Shown piece after piece: positions 29,261 through 37,487 of a DNA stretch of 41,874 nt. Below the pieces are notes generated by a model that was given only the letters and a program-made list of their open reading frames with translations, ran no database searches and was not told the origin of the DNA. How positions within the stretch are numbered: the stretch's first letter is position 1; each line of letters begins with the position of its first letter. The translations under genes and the position numbers were made by a program. This stretch comes from Candidatus Kapaibacterium sp. (GTDB lineage Bacteria; Bacteroidota; Ignavibacteria; Kapaibacteriales; Kapaibacteriaceae): positions 1 through 41,874 of the forward strand of contig JAPLFN010000107.1 in assembly GCA_026390655.1 (NCBI GenBank), read 5' to 3'.

Positions 29261-32200
29261 ATGACACTCTTTCATCGCGCATTTGGTTTGGCGAAGACAA
29301 TTTTTTTTACCCCCATCATTGTTGTACTCAGCTCCCTCTTCATAGTTCCATCGCTTCAGTCACAGAATGACCTACGAGACCTAGATGTTACCGTACTGAG
29401 GTACCCTTCCCCTGGCTATTACTTTGTTGCCGCCGGTTCTGCGAGTTCTTCGTCCGCGCTTGACAATGCGGGCAAGAATATGTTTATTAAATCGCTGGGC
29501 AAAGCACTCTTTGTTAACAACGTTCAGACGTATGGCAACAAGTGGTTCACCCACTTTGCATTACCTGACAATGTTCCTGTTTTTCTTCGTCGCGATGTAC
29601 ATAATACCGTTATAGACACATTGCGTCCTTCCGGTGGGTATGCCACGGACTTTCATGAGTGCAGGATTATTTCTGATACGTCATATCTCATCCTAGGGGT
29701 AGAAAAGTTGACGGTTGATCTGTCGGCAACGGTGCCCGGTGGTAAGTCAAATGCAGACGTTTCCGTAGCAATTGTTCAAGAGCGAACGTTTTCGGGACAA
29801 ACGCTCTTTCAATGGAGATCTATCGACTACATTCCAGTGGCAGATGCAGTCGAAGATATTGATCTCACGGCTGCAAGCATTGATTACATCCATGTGAATT
29901 CCATCGTTAAGGATAAGGATGGAAACTATCTCTTGTCTTGCCGACATCTCGATGAAGTCATAAAGATCAATGGTAGAAACGGGTCGGTCATCTGGCGTTT
30001 AGGGGGCTCCAAGTCAAAGCACAATCAGTTCACGTTTGAGAACGATACAACAGACGGATTCGTAGGGTTTTCGCATCAGCATAGCGCTATCATTTCTAAG
30101 ACGGGTACATTGCTGATGTTTGACAACGGCAACCTCAAACCCGGAACGCCTCGTTCGAGAGCTGTTGAGTATTCCATTGATGAGGTACGAAAAACTGTGC
30201 GAAGGGTCTGGGAGTTCAGTCCTACACCAGATGTTTATGCCTCCTCGATGGGCAGCGTACAAGAGCTCGAGAACGGCAATATTCTTGTTGGCTATGGATC
30301 TGCAACAACCAATTTGGTTGCCCAAGAGGTCAACCGAGATGGAACAATTCACGTGCAGATACAGGACCCAACGGGCGATGCGCTTACTGCCTATCGTGTG
30401 ACAAAATCTAGTATGCATATGTCCGGCATGTTTCGTGAGGTCTCCACCACGGGAGCTATGTCCTTTGCTGACGCTGCCAGCTCAACAAACTTGAAGGTCA
30501 ATTGGAATAGGGTCTCAGCCGCTACCTCGGCAATGGCTGAGCGACATGCGTATCAGCCACACAATATCTCGTTTACGGAAGACGTTGCATGCGGTGTATT
30601 ACCCAGTCGATGGGTTTTTAGAGTAAAAGATCCGTCCTTGGTCTCCGGCACCATGACGTTTGACCTAGGAGCAGAACCCGCGATAGATTTTCCAGATAAG
30701 GTCAATCTCTATTATCGATCGGCCGAAGGAGTCGGTGATTTCCAGCTCGTTGCCGCAAAGTATGACCAAGCAACGAAACTCTTGACCGTTGACAAGCTCA
30801 TGTATGGTGAGTTTATGCTAGCCTATGCAATGTGCATCGCACCTACGCTGGTGTCTCCGGCAAATCTTGCAACTGAAGTGGGTTCTACTCAAAAATTGGA
30901 GTGGACTGAGGCAGTTTACACAGGTGAGTATCAGGTAGCCCTGTCCGAGTCTCCAACCTTTGCAACAACATTTGCGCTGCTGACTGTGGTTGGACTTAAA
31001 ACGACGATGCCATCCGTTCTTGAGTTTACAACGTTCTATTGGCGGGTGCGGAGTAAGGTCCTCAACGGATATGGTCCATGGTCTGAAGTGTTCCAGTTCA
31101 CAACACAAATTGCAGTTCCAACGATCATAGGTCCACGTGTTTCCGGAGTAGACACTGTTGCCGTCCTTCCAACGCAAGCATTCTCGTGGCATCCTGTAAA
31201 GGGGGCTCGTACTTACCATGTTACAGTTAACAGATTTGGTCTTCCAGTCTCTGTAGCCGATACACTTATTCAGACAACATCATTTGTGCTTGGAACAACT
31301 CTCCAACCAAACACGAAATACACATGGAATGTACGGGCCCTGAGTGACGCTGTTGTTGGCCGACAAAGCGCAGACGTGTTCTTCGTTACTGCACCTGCAA
31401 CCCCGCAGCTTATTACTCCTGCCAATAAAGCAATTGACGTTCCAACGGACAGCCCACTTTTTGTCTGGGACGAAGTTCCCGGAGCAGTCAGATACATATT
31501 GACGTGTAGACGCACGGCTGATAATGTGGTGCTTGCCAATGTTTCTTCGGAGCGTCCTCCACTGACGATACCTACTCTTCCCTTGGCTACGCAATGCCTT
31601 TGGACGTGCAGGGCGGTTAGTAAATATGGCTCCGGGATTGATGCTAAGCCCTTGTCCTTCACAACAACTTCAACAACCATTTTGAATTCGCCGGGTACGT
31701 TATCACCAAAAAAAGCGGGTGACGTGGATACACTCTCCGTCCCATTTTCCTGGACCAACGTACCTCTTGCAAGATTTTACGATCTACAGATTACCTCCAA
31801 ACTGACATTCGAGCAGTTTGATATCGATACTTCAGGGCTAACATCTGTTGAATGGATTGCGCCCATTCTCAAGCCCGGTATCACCTATCGTTGGAGAGTG
31901 ATTGGCTATAACGGCACTGCCGCCGGACGGTGGTCAGATACTGCCACGTTCACAACGGTGGCGGCTCCATCGCAAGGTCTGACCCCCGTTTCTCCTGTTT
32001 CAGGCTCTGCTGAGGTTGCTGTTTCAGGCAACTTCACGTACACAACGTCCTCAAGATTCACGAGTTATGGCGTCCAAGTTGGCCTAGACGCGGCCCTTTC
32101 TTCTCCTACGTTTCAGCTTTTTTCAGACAACGCATTGTGTCCGTACACAGGTCTATCAACTGGAACAACATATTTCTGGCGTGCAGTGGGCATAAAGGCC

Positions 32201-32521
32201 GGTCAGCCTGACGAGTACGGCTCAACGTCAAGTTTTAGAACGATCACTTTCACCGGAGTTGAGGCAACAAACAACCTCGATGACATTCAGCCGAGTGCGC
32301 ACTTTGATGGTGACGTCTTAACCTTTGTAAGGGGCACTACAGGCGCACAGATCACGAGTGGATCGTTGTATTCACTTCAGGGCAACATTGTGAAAGTGAT
32401 TGACAAGGATGCATGGCTCAGTGGTTCGTCTCAGTGCACAGGCCTGGCGCATGGCAGCTACTTTCTCGTGCTCTCGTCATCTACCGGTGACGTTGTTGTG
32501 GTACCACTCCTGAAGATCTAG
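29261..32521 (+). CDS. ASST-family secreted protein with C-terminal FN3/Ig-like repeats and putative T9SS domain
   Basis: Paralogous to 25713-28139 (LTVDLSATVPGGKS, QWRSIDYIPVADAVEDI, GNYLLSCRHLDEVIKINGRNGSVIWRLGG, FDNGN) plus repeats such as TTFYWRVRSKVLNGYGPWSEVFQFTT. Confidence 0.82.
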   Translation: MTLFHRAFGLAKTIFFTPIIVVLSSLFIVPSLQSQNDLRDLDVTVLRYPSPGYYFVAAGSASSSSALDNAGKNMFIKSLGKALFVNNVQTYGNKWFTHFALPDNVPVFLRRDVHNTVIDTLRPSGGYATDFHECRIISDTSYLILGVEKLTVDLSATVPGGKSNADVSVAIVQERTFSGQTLFQWRSIDYIPVADAVEDIDLTAASIDYIHVNSIVKDKDGNYLLSCRHLDEVIKINGRNGSVIWRLGGSKSKHNQFTFENDTTDGFVGFSHQHSAIISKTGTLLMFDNGNLKPGTPRSRAVEYSIDEVRKTVRRVWEFSPTPDVYASSMGSVQELENGNILVGYGSATTNLVAQEVNRDGTIHVQIQDPTGDALTAYRVTKSSMHMSGMFREVSTTGAMSFADAASSTNLKVNWNRVSAATSAMAERHAYQPHNISFTEDVACGVLPSRWVFRVKDPSLVSGTMTFDLGAEPAIDFPDKVNLYYRSAEGVGDFQLVAAKYDQATKLLTVDKLMYGEFMLAYAMCIAPTLVSPANLATEVGSTQKLEWTEAVYTGEYQVALSESPTFATTFALLTVVGLKTTMPSVLEFTTFYWRVRSKVLNGYGPWSEVFQFTTQIAVPTIIGPRVSGVDTVAVLPTQAFSWHPVKGARTYHVTVNRFGLPVSVADTLIQTTSFVLGTTLQPNTKYTWNVRALSDAVVGRQSADVFFVTAPATPQLITPANKAIDVPTDSPLFVWDEVPGAVRYILTCRRTADNVVLANVSSERPPLTIPTLPLATQCLWTCRAVSKYGSGIDAKPLSFTTTSTTILNSPGTLSPKKAGDVDTLSVPFSWTNVPLARFYDLQITSKLTFEQFDIDTSGLTSVEWIAPILKPGITYRWRVIGYNGTAAGRWSDTATFTTVAAPSQGLTPVSPVSGSAEVAVSGNFTYTTSSRFTSYGVQVGLDAALSSPTFQLFSDNALCPYTGLSTGTTYFWRAVGIKAGQPDEYGSTSSFRTITFTGVEATNNLDDIQPSAHFDGDVLTFVRGTTGAQITSGSLYSLQGNIVKVIDKDAWLSGSSQCTGLAHGSYFLVLSSSTGDVVVVPLLKI

Positions 32522-32533
32522 AGCCTAGCTCTT

Positions 32534-34078
32534 CTATCCGTTCCAGTACGGACGATCTAGATTCCTGTATTGAATGGCCTCGTTCACGTGTTGTTCTGTT
32601 ACGTCAATTGATTCAGCCAGATCAGCAATGGTTCTTGCAACCTTCATGATCCTGTCATACGCCCGTGCTGAGAGATGAAGCTTTGCCATTGCCGTTGAGA
32701 GCGCCGTTCGCGCATGAGGAGTTAGTACACAGTACCTCTCCATATCCTTGGCAGTCATATCCGCGTTCTTGAAAAGATGTGACTGATCCGCAAATCGCAC
32801 ATTCTGCACGTCGCGGGCGGCAACCACCCTGGAACGAACGCTTGCTGATGATTCACCTGCATCTATCTGCACGAGCTCACTCACGTTTACAGCTGGCACA
32901 TCTATGTGGATGTCTATCCTATCGAGCATCGGTCCAGAGATCTTTGCCATGTACCGTTGCACGTCTTGAGGCGTGCATCTGCACTCACGATTCATACTTC
33001 CGAAGAATCCACAAGGACATGGGTTCATTGAGCTCACAAGCATAAAGTTGGCGGGATACTCAACAGTCATACGCGTGCGCGAGATCCTGATGCAATGTTC
33101 CTCTAGGGGTTGCCGAAGAACCTCTAGCACATTGCGTTGGAACTCCGGTACCTCGTCGAGAAAGAGCACGCCATGGTGGGCCAACGTGATCTCACCTGCG
33201 CGGACCACGCCAACGCCCCCTCCTACCAAAGCTGCATCACTGATCGTGTGATGAGGAGCACGGAAGGGGCGTTGCGTCACAAGGGGCTGACCAGGGGGGA
33301 GCAGGCCAGCCACTGAGTGAATGGTTGTGGTCTCGAGTGCTTCTGCAAGACTTAGCGGCGGTAGTATCGTGGCGAGTCGCTTAGCGAGCATGGTCTTTCC
33401 TGCGCCAGGCGGCCCAACCATAATGAGGTTGTGTCCGCCAGCAGCCGCAACTTCAAGCGCTCGTTTTACACCCAGCTGACCCTTCACGTCACATAGGTCA
33501 ATGAGGTGCCTTGCTGAGGCTGCGGCAAAGACGGATTCGATGTCTAGCGTATGCGGTAAACGTTTTGATGCGCCCGAAATCAGCTCAATAGCGTCTATTA
33601 GTGACTCCACGCCATAAACGTCCACCCCGTTTACTATTGCCCCTTCATCGATGTTCCGTTGCGGTACGATGAGTCTCTGTACCCCACGTTTCTTCAGCAT
33701 CATTGCTACTGGCAGCGTGCCTCTCGCTGGCCGCACAACGCCATCGAACGCAAGCTCACCGAGAAATGCCGTGTCAAGAAGTTCAGGAACCTCGATCATA
33801 TTCATTGCTTGGAGAATTCCGATCGCAATGGGAAGATCGAATGCGCTGCCTTCCTTGCGCACATCTGCTGGCGCGAGATTCACAGTGATCCGGCGGGGCT
33901 GCCAGTCGTAACCCGCATGATGCAGCGCTGCCACCACACGCTCGCGCGATTCGCGAACCGAGTTGTCCGGAAGGCCTACGATCTGAAATGCCGGTAGTCC
34001 AACCTCCACGGTCACCTCAATCTCAATTGGAAAGGCGCCGATACCTATCACCGATGCAGAATGCGTCTTTGCGTACAT
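32534..34078 (-). CDS. comM: YifB/ComM family Mg-chelatase-like AAA+ ATPase
   Basis: MYAKTHSASVIGIGAFPIEIEVTVEVGLPAFQIVGLPDNSVRESRERV, GPPGAGKTMLAKRL, FLDEVPEFQRNVLEVLRQPLEE, NPCPCGFFG. Confidence 0.95.
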   Translation of the reverse strand: MYAKTHSASVIGIGAFPIEIEVTVEVGLPAFQIVGLPDNSVRESRERVVAALHHAGYDWQPRRITVNLAPADVRKEGSAFDLPIAIGILQAMNMIEVPELLDTAFLGELAFDGVVRPARGTLPVAMMLKKRGVQRLIVPQRNIDEGAIVNGVDVYGVESLIDAIELISGASKRLPHTLDIESVFAAASARHLIDLCDVKGQLGVKRALEVAAAGGHNLIMVGPPGAGKTMLAKRLATILPPLSLAEALETTTIHSVAGLLPPGQPLVTQRPFRAPHHTISDAALVGGGVGVVRAGEITLAHHGVLFLDEVPEFQRNVLEVLRQPLEEHCIRISRTRMTVEYPANFMLVSSMNPCPCGFFGSMNRECRCTPQDVQRYMAKISGPMLDRIDIHIDVPAVNVSELVQIDAGESSASVRSRVVAARDVQNVRFADQSHLFKNADMTAKDMERYCVLTPHARTALSTAMAKLHLSARAYDRIMKVARTIADLAESIDVTEQHVNEAIQYRNLDRPYWNG

Positions 34079-34152
34079 GTTTTGCCTTTTTGTGCGTGCA
34101 CTGTATACGTGCATTGCACCAGACAAAACGTGACGCAGTACCTTTGTAGCCT

Positions 34153-34767
34153 ATGGCAGCTGTAAAGAAATCCAAGTGGTATGTGGTGTGGACTGGACAC
34201 AATCCGGGCATCTACACCTCGTGGGACGATGCGAAGAAGCAGATCCATGGTGTGCCGGGTGCTCAATACAAGTCGTACGAAAGCCCGTCAGCGGCAAAGG
34301 AGGCCTTTGAAAGAGGTCACGTTCACGTTGCCTCACAGCGCCCTCGTGCTACCCATCGAAACTGTATTCTTCCGTCGCTTGCAGTAGACGCTGCTTGTGA
34401 CATGACTACTGGAGTGATGGAATATCGCGGTGTAGACGTAGGCACCGGCACGGAGATCTTCCGAATGGGACCGTACCTCGACTCTTCGAACAACCTCGGA
34501 GAATTTCTCGCCGTCGTACATGCTCTTGCCTACTGTAAACAGAATGGCATCGCGTTGCCGATCTATTCTGATTCCAGAACTGCTCTCTCTTGGGTTCGCA
34601 ACAAGCTCGCTAAGACAACGGTGGCGCGTACGTATGGAAACGCTGAGGTTTTTGCGCTCATTGCTCGGGCAGAGACATGGTTGAAAACCAACACCTACCC
34701 AAACGTTGTTCTCAAATGGAAGACCAAGGAATGGGGAGAAAACCCCGCTGACTTCGGCCGCAAATAA
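34153..34767 (+). CDS. rnhA: Ribonuclease H with N-terminal viroplasmin/hybrid-binding domain
   Basis: KWYVVWTGHNPGIYTSWDDAKKQIHGVPGAQYKSY, then RNase H GVDVGTGTEIFRMGPY, NNLGEFLAVVHAL, IYSDSRTALSWV. Confidence 0.9.
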   Translation: MAAVKKSKWYVVWTGHNPGIYTSWDDAKKQIHGVPGAQYKSYESPSAAKEAFERGHVHVASQRPRATHRNCILPSLAVDAACDMTTGVMEYRGVDVGTGTEIFRMGPYLDSSNNLGEFLAVVHALAYCKQNGIALPIYSDSRTALSWVRNKLAKTTVARTYGNAEVFALIARAETWLKTNTYPNVVLKWKTKEWGENPADFGRK

Positions 34768-34818
34768 CTCGTAACTCGTAACTCGTAACTCGTAACTCGT
34801 AACTGGTAACTCGTAACT
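34765..34818. repeat. Heptanucleotide tandem repeat (TAACTCG)n
   Basis: Seven units from 34765 (sixth is TAACTGG) plus partial TAACTTC; first unit contains the rnhA stop TAA. Confidence 0.95.
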
Positions 34819-34823
34819 TCCCC

Positions 34824-35267
34824 ATGAAAATCCCCATCGTCCAACTTCCTCATGCAGCTGATCTGCCCCTTCCCATCTATGCTTCTGAGGGGGCTTCTGG
34901 GATGGATGTGCATGCTGCCGTAGACGGTCCCATAACGTTGAGTGCCGGCAAGGTTGTTATGGTCCCAACGGGCTTGTGCGTTGCCGTGCCTCGTGGCTTT
35001 GAAATGCAAGTTCGATCTCGCAGTGGGCTTGCCGCTAAACAAGGCGTGTTTGCATTGAACTCGCCGGGAACCATCGATAGCGACTATCGCGGTGAGGTAA
35101 AGGTTATCCTCGCAAATTTCTCAGATATAGACGTGGTTATCGAGCGTGGCACGCGCATTGCCCAGCTTGTTGTTGCCCGTCACGAGTGCGTGGAGTGGCA
35201 CGTTGTTGATGCCCTTGAGGAAACAGTTCGCGGTGAAGGCGGTTTTGGTAGCACAGGAGTACATTAA
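34824..35267 (+). CDS. dut: dUTP diphosphatase
   Basis: GASGMDVHAAVD, RSRSGLAAKQGVFALNSPGTIDSDYRGEVKVIL, RGTRIAQLV, GEGGFGSTG. Confidence 0.97.
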   Translation: MKIPIVQLPHAADLPLPIYASEGASGMDVHAAVDGPITLSAGKVVMVPTGLCVAVPRGFEMQVRSRSGLAAKQGVFALNSPGTIDSDYRGEVKVILANFSDIDVVIERGTRIAQLVVARHECVEWHVVDALEETVRGEGGFGSTGVH

Positions 35268-35297
35268 TAACGATTTCTTGATAAAAGCACCAATAAA

Positions 35298-35314
35298 GGT
35301 ATATTTACTATACC
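35298..35314. promoter_or_regulatory. Inverted repeat abutting brnT start, candidate antitoxin operator
   Basis: GGTATA-TTTAC-TATACC ending one base before ATG 35315. Confidence 0.5.
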
Positions 35315-35578
35315 ATGACGTCATTCGAATTCGATATTCTGAAGAGTCAAGCCAATCTCCTTAAACACGGGATCGACTTTCAACAAGGACAATTGATCTG
35401 GAACGACCCAGAATTCGTTGAGATCACCGCGAAATCAGATGATGAATTTCGCGCAATGGTGATCGGTAGGATCGATGATCATCATTGGTCAGCTATTATC
35501 ACATACCGCGATCACAGGGTCCGTATCATCTCCGTGCGTCGCTCTAGAGAAAGCGAGATTGCTCTTTATGAAAGCTAA
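35315..35578 (+). CDS. brnT: BrnT-family toxin
   Basis: FEFDILKSQANLLKHGIDFQQGQLIWND, ITYRDHRVRIISVRRSRESEIALYE, a typical BrnT/DUF497 layout. Confidence 0.85.
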   Translation: MTSFEFDILKSQANLLKHGIDFQQGQLIWNDPEFVEITAKSDDEFRAMVIGRIDDHHWSAIITYRDHRVRIISVRRSRESEIALYES

Positions 35579-35810
35579 AAAGATAGATGCATTGTTTCAC
35601 GAGGCACAAGAAGACATTGTGGAGATGTTAGATCTGTCTAGTATTCGGCGCCCCAACCTTACGCAGAGACGCGTCAATGTTGACTTTCCAAACTGGATGA
35701 TTGATTCACTTGATCGTGAAGCGGAAAAGCTTGGTGTTACCAGACAATCCGTTATTAAGGTATGGCTGGCCGAACGCCTTGAGCAGGTATCATCGCGCAA
35801 GAGTGCCTAG
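35568..35810 (+). CDS. brnA: BrnA-like (CopG/RHH) antitoxin
   Basis: RRVNVDFPNWMIDSLDREAEKLGVTRQSVIKVWLAERLEQ; overlaps brnT by 11 bp; start inside ORF 35475..35810. Confidence 0.8.
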   Translation: MKAKKIDALFHEAQEDIVEMLDLSSIRRPNLTQRRVNVDFPNWMIDSLDREAEKLGVTRQSVIKVWLAERLEQVSSRKSA

Positions 35811-35833
35811 ACATTCATTTCTTCAAACCACCC

Positions 35834-36277
35834 ATGACAATATCCATTGGTTCTGATCATGCAGGCTTTCTCTACAAGGAAGCCCTCAAACAAATGCTAG
35901 TAGATGACGGCTACGTTGTACTGGACGTTGGTACGTACTCTGCAGAATCGGTTGACTATCCGGACTATGGAGTAGCAGCTGCACATCTTGTGCGTGATGA
36001 TCACGCTGACCGCGGTGTGCTAATCTGTGGCTCGGGAATCGGGATCTCGATCGCAGCCAATAAGGTTCGTGGCGTGCGTGCGGCAAATTGCACGAGCGTT
36101 GAAATGGCCCAACTTTCTCGCATGCATAATGATGCGAACATGGTCGCAGTGGGCCAACGTATTGTCAGCCTCGAACTCGCACAGGATATTGTTCGGGCGT
36201 TTATGACAACGGAGTTTGAAGGGGGCAGGCATTCCGGCCGTGTTGACAAGATCGATGCACTGGGAGACCTAGAATGA
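35834..36277 (+). CDS. rpiB: Ribose-5-phosphate isomerase B
   Basis: IGSDHAGFLYKEALKQML, DVGTYSAESVDYPDYG, RGVLICGSGIGISIAANKVRGVRAA. Confidence 0.96.
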   Translation: MTISIGSDHAGFLYKEALKQMLVDDGYVVLDVGTYSAESVDYPDYGVAAAHLVRDDHADRGVLICGSGIGISIAANKVRGVRAANCTSVEMAQLSRMHNDANMVAVGQRIVSLELAQDIVRAFMTTEFEGGRHSGRVDKIDALGDLE

Positions 36278-37005
36278 ACGCAGATGTGATGGTGCTCTCT
36301 GCACATCCCGACGATGCAGAACTGTCCTGTGGCGGAACAGTAATGAACCTTACGAGCGAAGGGAAGCACGTTGTCTTTGTGGAGTGTACGCGGGGTGAAC
36401 TCGGTACACGCGGTACTCCAGAGCTGCGTGAACAGGAAGCTGCAGCGGCGGCAAAGATTCTCGGCGTCACAGATCGCGAGTGCCTGGGTCTTCCCGATGG
36501 TCACATCATGCATTCCAACGAGAATATTCTTGCAGTGGTGAAAGCAATTCGTACGTGGAGACCGAACGTACTTCTCATTCCTCCGTCAATTGAGCGCCAT
36601 CCCGATCACGAGGCTGTTCATCGTCTCGCGCGGTCTGCTGCATTTCTTGCCGGACTCACCAAGATCGAAACATCGAACAATGGTGTACAACAGGAGCCCC
36701 ATAGACCCCGACGGATGTTATGCTTTCAGCAGCAGTATGACTTTCCGCGCAGTCCCGATCTCTATGTAGACATCTCAGAGACATTCCAGAGTAAGATGTC
36801 ATCCATCCGGGCGTTTACATCACAATTCCACGTCCCGCAGGAATACACCAGCACTGAGGCTGAGACATTTCTTTCGCGGCCGGAGTTCTTGCAGGAGATC
36901 GAGGCGCGAGCGATGTATTTCGGGAGTCGTATAGGCGTGCGGTACGCTGAGGCATTTCTTGCGATTGAACCACTAGGCGTTTCATCGCTCAGTGCATTGC
37001 TGTGA
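36274..37005 (+). CDS. bshB1: PIG-L family deacetylase, BshB1-like (bacillithiol biosynthesis)
   Basis: VMVLSAHPDDAELSCGGTV, TRGELGTRGTPELREQEAAAAAKILGV, IERHPDHEAVHRLARSAAFLAGL, RAFTSQFH. Confidence 0.88.
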   Translation: MNADVMVLSAHPDDAELSCGGTVMNLTSEGKHVVFVECTRGELGTRGTPELREQEAAAAAKILGVTDRECLGLPDGHIMHSNENILAVVKAIRTWRPNVLLIPPSIERHPDHEAVHRLARSAAFLAGLTKIETSNNGVQQEPHRPRRMLCFQQQYDFPRSPDLYVDISETFQSKMSSIRAFTSQFHVPQEYTSTEAETFLSRPEFLQEIEARAMYFGSRIGVRYAEAFLAIEPLGVSSLSALL

Positions 37006-37011
37006 CGCATG

Positions 37012-37455
37012 CTACTGCATGAGACGCGCGCGAAGTTCTGATAAATGTGCTTGCTTAACAGCAACAACATCTTCGGTTCTGACCGTCACGCCGCGCTTAC
37101 CGATCGTCTTCATTGCGTACACGGCAACAGCGGCAAGGTCTGCATCTGAGTAGGGGGCTGGTGGCATTCCTAAACGAAGACCTGCCTCACCATAGACCGT
37201 TCTGCCACTGGCACCAAAGGCCAAGACAAGGATGATTTCACGTGATGATTGCTGCCAAACCTGTCGTCCCTGGATCTTGTAGAGCCCCTTACCACCGGCT
37301 CCATCTGCTCCGTGACAGCGCTGACAATATTGCGTGTAGACTTCGCGCCCCCGGTCGGTAGACGACTGACCATTAGCAGAAACGACCACTGTAATGACAA
37401 TGGCTGCAACTGCAAGTATCAACAACGCTGCACTCGATTTCATGATCCTCTTCAA
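37012..37455 (-). CDS. Small c-type cytochrome
   Basis: N-terminal TM/signal; CQRCHGADGAGGKGLYKIQG; RLGMPPAPYSDADLAAVAVYAMKTIG. Confidence 0.88.
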   Translation of the reverse strand: MKRIMKSSAALLILAVAAIVITVVVSANGQSSTDRGREVYTQYCQRCHGADGAGGKGLYKIQGRQVWQQSSREIILVLAFGASGRTVYGEAGLRLGMPPAPYSDADLAAVAVYAMKTIGKRGVTVRTEDVVAVKQAHLSELRARLMQ

Positions 37456-37487
37456 GACTTCAGTGTAAAAATGAGCAAATTCCCGTT

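Noticed and set aside
34765-34818. Possible CRISPR array
   Set aside because: Contiguous 7-bp units without spacers; a microsatellite-type tandem repeat, not CRISPR.
36001-36513. 170-aa minus-strand ORF across rpiB/bshB1
   Set aside because: Antisense to two confident enzymes; no recognisable motif.
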